Positions 42,605 to 56,428 of a DNA stretch of 64,000 nucleotides are shown in pieces. Origin of the DNA: Takakia lepidozioides. Its lineage: Eukaryota; Streptophyta; Takakiopsida; Takakiales; Takakiaceae. The position numbers and the translations under genes are program-made. Where the stretch lies: positions 58,980,042 through 59,044,041 of the forward strand of contig CM060734.1 of NCBI GenBank assembly GCA_030704615.1, read 5' to 3'. A model generated the notes under the pieces. It saw nothing but the letters and a program-made list of their open reading frames with translations. It ran no database searches and was not told where the DNA came from. The stretch's first letter is position 1. Each line of letters begins with the position of its first letter.

Positions 42605-45600
42605 ATGCATCCGATCAACCCAGACAAGCCAGCAGGGACAGTAAGTCAATCCTCTTCTATGCCACCATTGATCGATTTTGGAGATGTTGACAACACCTCA
42701 TTTGGTTCTCCACTCCTTAATGGTACTACAGGTTTGGGCCATCTCTTGGAGGGCTCAACCTCCAAGGAGCCTGATTCACAAGGCTCGCTTGGGGACTTCT
42801 CACCATCTATGGTCAGTTTGAGCAGTGTTTCACACTCTCATTTTTCTTATGGTGCAGCTGGCTTTGATTTACTCACGGGTGTGTTTCCTCCAGCGAGTCC
42901 TCCCTCTGCTGCTCCTGGCCCCCTCCCAGTCTCTTCTCATCACACAGATTTGTTGACAGGATCTGGGTATGTGAACTTTAGTCCTTCTGAAAATCTCTCT
43001 TGTTCAAGTGCAAGTAACCAGTTGGATGGAGTTCCCCCTTTTTCTACCCCATGGATGGAACCCTCCTTCCATGCATTAGTGGAGATGCCAGTGTACCCCG
43101 TCGCACACCCTTCACATTTGGGGGAGTCTGCATTTGCTCATGCCTTTTCCCCAGTGTCAATCTCCACTGCACATCAACAAATCCCAGGGCGTCCAGCAAG
43201 CACAAGCAACAAGTCCAGCAGCAGCAGTGAACACGCAGGGAAGGAGGCTGTAGGGCGAGGGGGCAGTGGAGAAAGACTGCTGAGCATGCAACCTTCAAGG
43301 GTTGAAAATTTGGTTGTGAATGAGTATCCAGGAGCTGCAGTGGTGTCTGCCAAGTTGGCCTCTGCAGTTACATTCTATGAAAATGAGCTTTCTGAAAGTA
43401 CCAAAACCTCTCCAGAGCCGAAGGTGGAGGTAGCTGGCCGACAGTGGGTTCCTCCACCCCATCAGCCTGCACTGCCCACTCCCAGCTTAAGACAGCCCTT
43501 CAAAGACAATGTGATCAACACAGATTCCAAACAGTTGTCTGATGGAAGACGATCTTCTGATGATTATCTTGCATCCGGGGGAGGGAGGGGAGTGTACAGA
43601 GCACCCTACAGGGGCATTGTTCAACCATGCCACCCAATATCTCTGGAGCTTCGACCCCATCTTTTGAGGGAACCTCAGACAAGTGAGGCAACAGGAACAA
43701 TTATTTGCACCGAGACCTCCTTGTGGATGGCCTCTGAAGTTGGGATTCGGGTATGGGATATTGGGAGTGTGACAGGACAGTGCAGTGTCGGCACGAGCAA
43801 TATGATTGGAGATGAAGATGCTGCTGCTTACTGTTTCCTTGCTGTTCATGGGTCGCCTACTTTGTGCTTGGCGGTGGATACTGCCAACCAGATTGTATGG
43901 AGTGGGCACAGAGATGGCAAGTTGAGGGCTTGGCGAATGCAGGTTGGGGCTGGCGATCCTGGAAAGCGGGATGCCGACTATGCGACTCTTTCTTGGCAGG
44001 GGCATCGGACCCCTGTGACTGCAATTGCTGTCACTTCCTATGGTGGGTCTGGAAGCTTTGAACTATCTGTTTGATTATCCTATAGGACTGTAACCTGGGA
44101 AGTGTGATGAGTCTCTTTTCATGTTTATCTTTCAAAGCTTATCACACATTTTTGTTTCCAGGTGAATTATGGACAGGATCAGAAAGTGGTTCAATGAAGG
44201 CCTGGCCGTGGGAAGTTGTATCACGTGGCCTTGTAAGTGGGCCAGAAGGGGACCATACAATGGCTGCCTTTATGGCTAGATCATCTGTGCTGCTGAGGGG
44301 GCCAATGACTGGCTCATCTCACACTGAAGTACGGATTCTTGTGGTTGAGCATTCAGCTGGACGCATTTGGGCTGGGGGGCTTTATCACATTGCATTATGG
44401 TATACCTCTCCTCAAATCCCTGTCTATCTGGGTATACTCTTGTTCTGATTTAATGTCAACCCACTCAGAGCTTATCACTAACCTAGGCAGAGTTTCATGT
44501 TAGGTCATCTTGATCAAAGCATGACAACTGGGAGTGAGTTGCATCTCTCTCTCCCTCTCTAAGGAGGACGGTTTTTCCGTCTATATAGATCATCCCCTTC
44601 TTATAAGGCAATTTACGGACGTGGTCATCTCCTACACCATTTCCATACCTTGTATTACAGGGATGCAAGGACAAGGGAGGTCATGAAGGTGTTGGGCGCA
44701 ATTGTGCTTTCAGAGCCCAGTTCTGGAAGCCAACAGTTTTCACAGGGGACCGAACTTCTTTTGGAGGAAGATGGCCGAGCTGGATATGCAAAAGTGTCAA
44801 AAAAGGACAAGAGCCCTGCGAGCTGGCTGCAACGTTCTAAGAATGCTGTTATGGGGGCAGCTGAAGCTGTCCGTCGTGCAGCGGATAGAGTGGGGCAAGT
44901 CTCAGAGGAGAGTAGACGATTGGAGGCCCTTGTGGCAGCAACTGATGGAACAGTTTGGAGTGGGTTAAGTAACGGTCTACTTGTCCAGTGGAATGGAGAG
45001 GGCACTCGCATCAAGGAGTTGCATCTGCCACATGTGGCATCGGCAATTAAGTGCATGGTAGCTGTTGGAAATCGTCTGTGGGTTGGTTATGCCAATGGTA
45101 GAGTTCAGGTATTTGGTCAGTTCTTCTTTCTCTCTCTTGCTCTCCGTATGCTTAGCTTCTCACACTGCTGTGTGACTGCAGAGTCAACCACACCCAGCTG
45201 GACACATCTGTGTCAGGTAGAAGGCCACTGTAGCAATGCAGACATCTAGATCGCACTTGCTGCAATGATGTCAATGCCAGCATTAAGTCAACCTTAAATC
45301 CCCTGTAGTCAGCTGTATGCAAGGGTTGGTAGTTTTGTGGGTACAGTCTCTAGGGCAATCTTGAGGGCATACCATAGCCAACCGCCGCACGGAAGGGTCA
45401 AGACCCTTTCACCGCTGTTGTCTGTTCCATCCAACTGAGTGTGCCGTCCAATCATCAAATGCTTTTCTTCATTTGTCTATTTCTTCCTCTTGCATAGCTA
45501 TTGAACTTCAATCACTCAAATTTTCTGGGTCACTTCTCTCTTCAGGTTAGTGACTTGTTCACGAATGGGAAGGACTGTCAGAGTCACAGTGTCTTGTTTA

Positions 45601-48600
45601 TTTGTTCCACAATAGTCAAGAGAAAGATTTATGACTCGTGAAAGACGGCTGTAGGCAGGTGAGGCATTTCTCATATGTAATCTTTGACCAAGAGTTCGCT
45701 TTGCATAACCTCAACCCTCATTTTACAAAGTTTGCCAAGGACTATCAGACTGATGAGAAAAACCTTCAATAGATACACCGAAGTTGAAAACACGTCGAAA
45801 AGTGCGCAGGTTGTCAATTGCAGTGGTGGTTCACTGGGAGCATGGCGTGCCCATCATTCACCTTTGGTCCAGATGGCAAGAGGTGGAAACTTTGTGTTCA
45901 CACTGGCAGTGAATGGGGGGATTCGTGGTTGGCATGTTGCATCCCCGAGCCCACTTGACGCCCTTCTTCATTCAGAGCTGGCCTCAAGAGCTGGCGCTTA
46001 CACTCAGCAGCAACGTCTCAGGTATGATTGACAGTTGAACTTTTATTCAGAGGAGATGGATGATAGGGTTTATCTGTTCAAAACTCTGAACTAAGATATC
46101 TTACACCCTAGGATTAGAATCCTTTCCTGGAGAACCTGTGGCAGCTGGCCAATCGTAGTACTTTCAGTTTGTTGTCCATCTGAGACTGGTCCTTCTCAAC
46201 AATGTGTTGTTACTGCCAGTTTTCCTTTTGGGGGGTCTGGGCATGAGAATGATAGCAAAGAAAGAAAGAGAGATTCAAGGATACAGTAGTTGCAATCTTC
46301 AGTAGAGGAGTACCCGATATATCAGGATTTTTTATCATTTTGGCGTGCCAACTAAGAGGAACGAGTGGGAGAGTCTAATCCCATGGTATTATTTGTTGTT
46401 GTAATCCCAGGGTGATGGCTGCCACCTGGAATGTGAGCCAAGATAAGGTCTCTCAACGATCCCTCCAGACATGGCTGGCAGGACCTGCAGCAGATGCAAG
46501 CATAGTGTTTGTGGGGCTGCAGGAGATGGAGATGGGAGCAGGCGCTATTGGCATGGCAGCTGTGAAGGAAACTGTAAGTGCTAGTTGCACCTCTCTTAAA
46601 AGTCTTCCATGGTCACCATACATGGTTTCAGTTGCAAAAAATGTTTTTTAGTCAATGAAATTCATCAAATTCATGGTAGAATTTTGGCGTTCTTTGTGGT
46701 TGACGTAGATGTATCCAATCACTATTGCAAATGATATGCCGTGGCTCTAGTGGCATCCCATTGTAAAGCCTCAAGCACAAAATTAACTGCAAATCTAGAC
46801 AGAAAGGGTAGCCTTGAAGGTGAAGTCGCGGGCAATCTGTGCAAGCCATTCATTTTCTAAGTGGGTCTGATATTTGTTGTAAATTCGACATACAAGTCAA
46901 GTATTTCAATGATCACGTTTCAGACTCATGAGTTATACTTATGTCCTACACAGGTGGGTCTTGGCCTTCAAGATAAGGGTAGTTCAAACGGCCAATGGTG
47001 GTTGGATAGTATCGGTGCCATGATTGGTGGGGGAAATGAGTTTGAGCGAGTGGGCTCACGACAGCTAGCAGGACTGCTTGTTGGAGTCTGGTATGCACTT
47101 CTTATGCACTTTATTGGTGAACCAGAGTCAATTGTTTTCTTGGGGTCTCCACCTTAGATGACCTTATCAGATCTCTTCAGGACTTGCGCGAGTGGAGGTC
47201 AGTACGTCAAAACTGGCAGAAACATGAAATCATGAATTTTCTTCTCCGAATGTTAGATGACCACCATTACTTTGAAAGCTAGTTAGGGATTCTGCCTTTC
47301 CAGTAGGGCTAGAAGGATAGTAGGTGACAGGAAGATAGTCAAGCTCTGTTTCTCCAGAGCATTTTAGGGCCAACAAGTGAGTTCTGGAAGTTATATTGCT
47401 ACCTGCTATATTGGGAGAATGGCCCTAGGAACAGTGCAAGTCTTGGTGTCTACTTCCCATGCAATCCAATGTCATCACCTATTGGTACTTTGAAGATGGT
47501 GCAGGGTGAGAAGGACTTTGCTTCCGCATGTTGGAGATGTGGATGCAGCAGCTGTGGCCTGTGGATTTGGACGTACTTTTGGTAACAAAGTAAGCCAATT
47601 AACTGCCCTTGTGTTCCTCGAGGCATTTTGGACAAATAGTTAGAATTATACTTAATGCAGGGAAGGGAGTAGCTAAGGGTGATCTGGGTGCAGGAATTCC
47701 TCTCCATAAGGTAAACTTCATTCAAAGATGATTCCAGATCATGTGTCCTTGCTCTCCCACTAGCTTAATCTCTGCAAGAAATCATGGCCATTTGCCCAGT
47801 CTGGACAGTTGGTCAATCTTATGTTAGAACAATTCTATTAGCACTAATGTCTCACCGAATGGTCGATGACTTGGGTTCCATCGTACACCGTGGTCCAAAT
47901 GATTATTGCCATTGTATACCGCTGTTTGTTGGTGGAAGGAGGGACCAGTTTTCGGTTCCTTCCCTCATATATGCACAAATTGAGCTAGAGTTGAAGGTTG
48001 TGTTCTGTGATTGGGGGGATTGCAGGGAGCAGTTGGGATCAAAATGACAATCTTTCGGCGGACAATTTGTGCTGTGAACAGCCACTTTGCAGCACATCAG
48101 GAGAAAGTTGCTAACAGGAATGCTGATTTTGAATACGTGTACAATCAGATGGTATTTACGAACAGGACAGGTGCAGTTGCTACTGCTGCTGCAAATACCA
48201 CAACAGGTACTCTCTTCTTCTGGTTTAACACGTTAATCTATTCGACATTGTAAGTAGGTGACTAGTGGTCTGCAAGTATGTGTCAGCTACATATTGTGTT
48301 GATGTCATATTTCTAAGAAGTGTTTTTGTCTGGATGTTTCTACATTACTGTAGTCTATAAGCTTGTACATTTTACCCATACATCGTTATCATGTGTACAG
48401 ATCTGTGGTTTAGCATAGGGAGAAGTGTTCGTATGTGTGTATATGTACACGTACATTAGTGGGAATGAGCACAATTGAATTTGTGTGCAGGGATGTCATT
48501 AGCAGTGCAGAGTATCCTACAAAGAAACAGTCGTAAAAACACTCAGAGTGCGGAGTTACCAGCAGATTTTGTGGAAGGAGGAATTCCCTTACACACGGTA

Positions 48601-51600
48601 CCATCTGGTTGTCTTTGGTTGTGTACCCAAAGTATATTTTCGCGCTGTTGGCTCAATTTTTCCTTCGACAGTGTATGTTGGTGGATTCAGGTCAAAGTTG
48701 TTGCTTGAGGACATTGGATTGCTCTGTAATTGGTCGATATCTTTTTGGGATTTGAAAAGGAAAAACTAGAGGTATAGTTTGCAGTGTATCTTTCTTCACA
48801 CCAGATATTCATGATTTGGAAACTGAAGAAAAATACATCTCCACATTTCCTTGTTGCCGTCCGTGTCTTTGTTTTATGGTTGTAATGGATTTCTCAGCAG
48901 GTATGATTCAAAATCAACGTACAATGCCATTGTACCAAGTGATATAGTATCTTACATTTAATGTGGCAATATACTCTTAGTATGACATTGTTGACAATAT
49001 CGTGTTGTCTTAACTTAGCCAATACCAAAATAGGTGGGAGAAGTGGATAGAGAAGATACATTGTGGCTGAATAGAACGAGTACTGAAGAGGACGAGGGTG
49101 TGTGCAGGAAACCGAAGTTGTGGGGGAGGCAATCATGCCCGACCTCTCGCAGGCTGACATGCTGGTTTGGTTTGGGGACTTCAACTACCGAATTGATGTC
49201 TCGTTTGAGACAGCTTTAGATTTAATAGCGCGAAAACAGTTTGATGTGCTGGTTTCCAGGGACCAATTGCGGAATGAGATGAGTGCTGGGCGGACGTTCC
49301 CAGGCATGCGTGAAGGCCTTATAAATTTCCCACCCACATACAAGTTTGATCGAGGAAGCCAATGTATGTGATGTTTGTATTTCATGCAAAGCAGGTCCTT
49401 AATTGTATGTCGATGTAGGGGTGTTGATTGAAAAAGACACAAAGCTTACAAACTAGACTCCCTAACCTTGGTTCTTACAATTATGTTTGCAGCATATGAT
49501 ACAAGTGAGAAAAGAAGAATACCTGCATGGTGCGACCGTGTAGTATTCCGGGACAGCTTTGATGGCAATGATGTGTCCTGTGCCAGCAAGCTTTCACGAC
49601 CTGCAAAAGCCTCAGTTATTGGGTATGTACAATTGATTTTCTTCGATCTACAGTTGATTGCTGGAATCATAACTAGTGCAAAGCTATGGAATGGACCCAT
49701 GACTATCATGAGATTTCATTGGTGATGTAACTGTTCTTGGTTGATAATACCAAGGCGTGCCTTGTCATTGTCAGTTGTACGTCAGCGGAAAATTTGTAAC
49801 CTCTACCTTTTTGTCAGCTATTTTGAGAAAAGTACACACGAAATAAGAATTGGTATTGCATCTTGCAGGTATGAGGCATGCATGGAAGTAATGGATAGCG
49901 ACCACAAACCGGTGCGTTGTCTGCTCAATGTAGACTTGGCAGTGATTAATGAGGGTGCCCGTCGTCGTGAGTTTGGGGCCATCATGCACAACCACCCTCA
50001 CATCCATAAAATTTTGGAGGTGTGTAACTTTGTTCCAAAAACCAGGGTGAACAGAAACATCGTCATTTTGGAGGATAGTGGGCTCTGTGGATTGCATATA
50101 GAAAATGAAGACCAGAAGCGTTCCACAAGTTTTATGGTCCACTGTGAAGGGGAGCCTGGTGGTGGACAATGCCCTTGTGGAAGCCATAGCAGCACCAATA
50201 CAAGCAAGGGTCAGTCCCCAAGAGGTGGATATGGCTTCCCACAATGGCTACAGGTAAATATTGTAGATCCTGTTTTGTGTCACACTCTGCTATGTACTTC
50301 CTCCAGCTTGAAAGTGAAACTTCCCACAGCAGTTCACGCGTGCAATGCTCTGATTTCTGCACATCACAATTTCCCTTTTGCAATCTAAATAAGAGTAAGG
50401 TAAATTCTTTATCTGGAAGGAGAGTGTATGGAGATGAGGGATGTGCAGCCGCATAAATTCTGTGTGCGAACCAGTAGCTCTCAGGAGGCTGTCAGGAATT
50501 GCATCTAGAGGGAGGTTCTCAGGATTCCCTGCCAAATGTGGTCAAATGTGAAAGATACCTAAAAGCACCAATTTGAATGAAGAGTGACAGGGTAGACCAG
50601 TTACATGCAATGAGGTTATTTGCTCAAATCCGTCAGCACCTTGTAGAAGGATGTTTATGGAGGATACATTCCTTTTCCTCACCTTAGAGGTCAGACATCA
50701 ACTGAGGTCTTTATCCATGTTATGGTGTGTTTGATGCCTAGGTCTACCCAGCTTGTGGTGTGATCCAACCCAACGATAGTGTAGATATCTGCATACGGTT
50801 TGCGGGCCCTGGGCCAGCCATGGAAGACAACTTGGAGATTACATACGGGCAGCCAAGCTGGTGGGGGACTGACCAAAAGGAGAAGGTGGTCGTGTTGGTG
50901 GTCACTTTGAGAGGGGCACTTTCTACAGCAATTCGGCAGCATAGGCTTTGTGTCTGTAAGGGGCCTGCTTCTGGGTTTTGGCGCCCGGCACAGGTGCTTG
51001 CAATTACACATCTGGTTTCCTACCTCAGCCTTCTCTTAAATTGGATGCAAGTTGTAGAGATTGTACTCATAAGACGTTGTTTGCCGTAGCCTTGTGGCCA
51101 TTGATGAGAAAAGGCCAGGTAAGCTACATATGGGTTATAGGTCTGTCCATGTGTGGCTCTTTGGTATGGTAACAAAATCCCTTCACAATCAGTGAGAACA
51201 ACAATAAATGAAGGTTTTCAGCTTTGTTTCTTGTCTCAGATTTAATGATTGTGTAACAACGAAACTGCACATGTAGCAGTAATGTTTCTAAGATCGAGCA
51301 GCTATAAGATTGAGCAGCTATGTGTTAGCAATTTGGAGGAAATTGGTGCTTGGATGTGCATGCTTGTGACTCATTTTGGAATCATTGATGGTGTTGGATA
51401 ACTAAGATTGACAATGAAGACACCTTTCAACTCGCAGTGAGTTTCTTCATTTGAAATGGCACTTAAATAGAGTATTGTCTGATCGGTATGATTGAAAATA
51501 CCCTGCAGAGAGGCAGCAAAGAGCCTCAATTTGACAAAAGTCATTAGCCTTCTCCACATCCTGAAGTGAGATACCTTTCAGCCCTCCTACACCCTTGTTT

Positions 51601-52166
51601 CTCCATAGTAGTTAACCAATAGCAGCATTTCAAGTAATCTTGAGCTATATGTGGAGAGAAATGTTCCTCGGCAATTCAGTTCAAACAATTCTGTTTATCA
51701 TATGGCTTTCCTATTCCTCATGAATTAGTTAAGGAAACCTAGTAAATATTTTCCACGGAAATGTGGATCTATGCTGAAACAGGATAGAAATCCATCAGAA
51801 TGGGGTTGTTGATGAGAGATTGGGCTGGTTACTGGTGATGTTGGTAGGGGAGAGAGATTGTGTACAGATATGTAAGGAATGGAGAAAAGCCGTAAAACCT
51901 TCACAGGATCTGTACTTATGATGGTGTAGTTCCTCCATTATGTTTAACATTAAATGAACCATGACTTGCAGGATTGCGGTCTCAGAAGGGTATCTCAGGG
52001 GAAAGAGCGTAAGTTCTGGCTGCCACAGGAGAGAGAGGCCACCCCCACAGGATGCGCGGATACTTCATGGGGCTTACACTCAAAAGCAGTACCTGATATA
52101 CGGTGGTCATTTCAGGAGAAGAAAGACCATGGCCATGGCTGTCTTTCACAAGAGAGAGAATGTTGA
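42605..52166 (+). CDS. WD40 + type II inositol polyphosphate 5-phosphatase (FRA3-like)
   Basis: Fourteen exons join in phase, about 1,408 residues: 42605-44042, 44162-44399, 44661-45108, 45810-46021, 46411-46573, 46954-47090, 47505-47589, 48026-48206, 48491-48597, 49108-49363, 49493-49622, 49869-50253, 50742-50993 and a less certain 51972-52166. The N terminus is disordered. A WD40-like propeller follows ([63 protein letters not shown]). The catalytic domain has [25 protein letters not shown] with [23 protein letters not shown] and SDHKPVRC, so the active site looks intact. The C-terminal module resembles that of plant FRA3. The enzyme removes the 5-phosphate of phosphoinositides; FRA3 acts in actin organisation and fibre-cell walls. 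The last exon adds a 65-residue tail I do not recognise. Confidence 0.88.
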
Positions 52167-54520
52167 CGGCTTCCTCCGACTAGGAGAAGGACCAGCTACT
52201 GGCTTTCTCTTCAACATGTGTAGAAGGCTCACCCTTGCACACCCAACAGAGGCGCATCTCAGAATGCATCTCAGAGTTAGTCTGCCTATTGTATCATGGG
52301 GCATTTGCTCAACTATGTATTGATAGTCAGAAGAGGTCGAAAAATTTGCTAATTCTCTGTAGGATTATTCATTGATCCCCCTATTCTTTCTCCAGTGGCT
52401 GAGGCCCCTTGGTGTAGCATCATGACTTTGTCGCCAAAGTCTTCCATGGATCCAACTTCAACTACAGCTTCAAAAGCTGAGTAAACTTTCTGGTTTGCTG
52501 CTTGATTCACTAAGGGATGATCTTCGTTGTCTGTACTCACAGCACATATCAATCAGTATATGACTTTCCATACTTGGGAGTGGACTGAAGATGCATGCAG
52601 CATAACAAGTGAGTGAAAATTATTCCAAGTGCTGCTGTCTTAGTGAGAGAGATGAAGCCACTGAAGTGAAACTGTTCTCATCCACAACAGCAAAATAGCC
52701 CTACACCCGTGGGAGCCAGCAACTATATTAGGGCTCTCGGCCTCCTCATCTCCTTCGCATTGCTGTGGCCGCCAGCCTCTCGCACGGAGGATTTCGCTTG
52801 GATATACTCCCGCTATGACGTTTGTAGAGGGATTTTGATCGTGGGTGCAGTTGAAGTGTTTGGATTTTTGGGTACCTGAGAGTTTTTTTCTTTGTAGCTT
52901 GAAAGGGGTTTGCAGGACCTAAAGGGGATGAGCAGATAGAGTGCCTGACTCGGCTACTGTGCTGTCTAGAGAGCCGCAGTGTATGAGCAGACATATGCCT
53001 CTACACCGATGCAGAATCTCTGCTTGGTTTGACGTCGTCTACTTAATTAAGCTGTGCTTGCTTTACAGGTAGAGAACTACTGACTTGTTCTGCTTGGTTG
53101 TTGAATGCTCCTCAAGTATCTTATGCCATGCGCACACGGGCGTTCCAGGAATCGTGGGCGGCCTCTTAGACACGGCTTGCCCTAGTTACTCTGTAGAAGT
53201 CACTAGAGAGAGCTTTTCCACGTAGAGCTCATCGAACGTGGGATGCTGGACGCAGGCTAGGCCGTTAATGGAACCCGACTTGGAACTAGGACTGATCAGT
53301 CCTCAAGCTTTGTCCCATCCCTGCTGTTGCAGCGTAGACTGAAGAGTGCTCGTGAAAGTCGATTGCCTAGTGATCATCCTACCTCGTGCCTCATAGCAAG
53401 GAGATGGGCATAGGATTCACCCCCGAAGGCATAGAGAGATGCAGAGTTCGTTGAGTCGTCCCAGCAATTTCATCCGAGCTGTTGACGAATTAAGAGCTGC
53501 TACATTCCTGAACCTCAGCATTGTCGTGCTTGATTTGAGGTCTCTTCGTAAATGTAGGGAAGACCCGCTGCAGCGTCAGGATGCCAACTAGTTCTCCTCT
53601 TCCATTCCTTTCTTCAAATGTACTTCTTACTATTGTGAGCTTTACATGGTATTGTGGGAAATTTTCAACTTGATCACATATATCTAATGTCCTGGCTTGG
53701 AACAGTAATCCTCTGGAAGCAGATGGGCAGATTCTGGATTTATGCCCAAAACTGACCTTCTGTGATGTCCTTTTAACTATACATCAAGTATCTCCCTAAC
53801 TGTGCGCTAGAATACCTAAGGGGCAGACATCCGAGGACAGTTGAAGACGTGGAAGTAATTGAAGGTGCATTAGCTGAGGCTGGGGCACATCAAGATGTAG
53901 TTTGAGATCACAGTTTACCGATGGAACGGATTGAAGAAATGATTGAAAAGACAAGTACTTCAATGGGGTTGACTGGACAGCCTAAACCTTAAAGGATCCT
54001 GGTTCTCAATCCGCATATCAGGAGTTCCTATCAGCAGAGCTGTCCCGTACATAGTGACGGAGCTTAAGCATCATGCTGGAAGAACTTTATTAGCGACCAC
54101 AAGTACCAATGATGATTGCAACCCTAAACCCACCAGGAGAATGAACAAAATTGACTGGGGACAAACTGCGTCTCCGCATCAATTGTTACGTGAATCTGAT
54201 CTTCGGTTCCATCCGTCACTGCATTGTAATGATGTAGCTCAACTTTCCATGCTTGTTGCGAATTACGTTTCGAATTCCGTCAGAGCGTGAGTGTGATTCG
54301 GATTTCACCCTTGAAAGCTTCGAGGAAAGAAAATTGCTGCCAAAGACAAGCAAAATCGCAGTACAGGGGACTTGCAGCTGGCATTCTTCCAAGTCATTAC
54401 TTCGTAATCCTCGCTTCAATTCTCCCCTGTAAATGACCCAAACGGTCCTGCAAGGAGTGGCTGTTTCCCAGAGATCTTTGCGGAATGGTTGACTAAGGAT
54501 TTGAACTCGTCATTTCAACG
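52167..54520. other. Intergenic, no gene recognised
   Basis: No domain or credible gene on either strand. A short plus-strand stretch near 53810-53910 (YLRGRHPRTVEDVEVIEGAL) looks coding-like but is isolated and closed by stops. Confidence 0.35.
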
Positions 54521-56428
54521 ATGCAGCTCAAGGCAGCAAACGCTCACTGTCTGTCCTGGGTCTTGAGCAAGATGTGCCCTGTGAGCAAGATGAACCGCAC
54601 GCCTCTTGACCCACAGCATTGGATGCCTGAATCACCATGCTCAAGACCCTCCTTGCTGTCATGCAGGCAAGTGGGTTCGCAAGTCTGGAGTCAGCCGCAG
54701 ATGGTTGTTGGGCATCAGAATGGGGGCAAAGTTACGACTGTTGGCATGGAAGCCATAGCCGACATAGGAAGAAGTCAAAGACGAGAAGCGGCAGGAGGGG
54801 AGAAGGAGAGTTTTGCAACTACTAGAGGTGATATGAGTTCAGTGCGCCAGGAGCAACGATTGAAGGAGTCAGTGCAGCTGCTGGATGTTATGGAACAACG
54901 AGGCTTTCAGGCATATGTCGAAACCTGTTCTGGTCTCTTACAGCGGTGTACTAAGATGAAATCCTTGGCGGATGGCAAGGCCATCCACGCCCACATAATT
55001 AGTAGCGGGTTTGAGCCAGACACTTTCCTGGGGAACAACCTTGTCAGCATGTATGCGAAGTGCGGAAGAATGGTGGACGCACGCCGAGTGTTTGACAAAA
55101 TGCCTGAACGGAATGTGATCACATGGAATGCGATGATCGCTGGATTAGCTCAGCAAGGGCAAGCTGCAGAGGCATCTCAATTCTTTCGGAAAATGCTACT
55201 TGAAGGCGTGCAGCCAAACAAGATAACCTTTGTGAGCATCCTCAATTCGTTTGACAAGCCAGTAGCTTTGGAGCATGGCAAGCAGCTGCATGCGGGCATA
55301 ATGAAAGCTGGGTTTGAGTCAGACGTTCGAGTAGGGACTGCTCTCTTGAGCATGTATTGCAAGTGCGGGAGTGTGGCGGATGCGTGCAGAGTGTTTGAAA
55401 AACTGGGGGAGCGAGATTTGGTCGCTTGGACTGCGATGATTGCAGGATATGCTCAGCATGGTCATGTACAGGAGGCTTTCGAACTCTTCCGGCAAATGCA
55501 AGGAGAAGGCCTGAAGCCAAACAAGGTCACTTTCATTTGCATCCTCAACGCATGCGCCAACCCAGAAGCTCTAGAACAGGGCAAGCGACTCCATGCTGGC
55601 ATCGTTCAAGCTGGACTGGAGTCAGATTTACTAGTGGGGAATTCCCTTATCAGCATGTATTGCAAGTGCGGGAATGTGGTGAATGCGCGCCAAGTGTTTG
55701 ACAACATGCCTAAGCGAGACGTGGTCTCATGGACTACGATGATTGCTGGCTCTGCTCAGCATGGCCATGGTGGGGAGGCTTTGGAACTCTTTCGGCAAAT
55801 GCAACGAGAAGGCGTGAAGCCTGATGATGTCACTTTCAGTGGTATCCTCAACGCATGCGCCAGCCTCTCAGCCCTCGATTATGGAAAGTGGGTTCATCAG
55901 CTTCTCATCAAATCTGAGTTCGCATCAGATGTATGTGTGTGCAATGCCCTGGTTGACATGTATGCCAAGTGCGGGGAACTTGGGGATGCACGGGAGGTCT
56001 TTGAGAAACTTGTCGATCGAGACGTGATCTCGTGGACTGCGATGATCATAGGATATGCTCAGCACGGGTATGGCAAGGAGGCTCTTCATCTCTTTCAAGG
56101 GATGCAACGGGAGGGGGTGAGCCCAAACGGGGTCACCTTCATTGGTGTTCTCATTGCATGCAGCCATGTGGGCCTAGTGGATGAGGGCTGGCATTACTTC
56201 ATGTCGATGAGGCGAGATCACAATATCACACCAACAAGAATGCACTACGGCTGTATGGTCGACCTGCTTGGGCGGGCAGGCCACCTGGAGGAGGCAGAGG
56301 ACTTCATAAAAAATATGCCATTTGAAGCAGATGCTTCAGTGTGGGGGCCCTTGCTTGCTGCCTGCAGAGTCCATGGTAATGTGGATCTAGCAGAACGCAT
56401 TGGATACATCCTCAACTTAGAACCGTAG
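54521..56428 (+). pseudogene. PLS-type pentatricopeptide repeat protein, truncated
   Basis: An intronless 635-codon frame. After about 130 residues of unconserved N terminus come PPR motifs of the P-L-S kind, with the phrases VSMYAKCGRMVDARRVFDKM, ITWNAMIAGLAQQGQAAEA and VAWTAMIAGYAQHGHVQEAF repeated about five times. The E-motif lead-in is CMVDLLGRAGHLEEAEDFIK with WGPLLAACRVHGNVDLAERI. Such proteins bind organelle RNA one base per repeat; DYW-type members edit C to U. Here the frame stops at a TAG (56426-56428) where Gln is usual in LEPQ. The remaining E/DYW part continues in broken form downstream, so I regard the gene as a recent pseudogene or a short E-less form. Confidence 0.8.
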
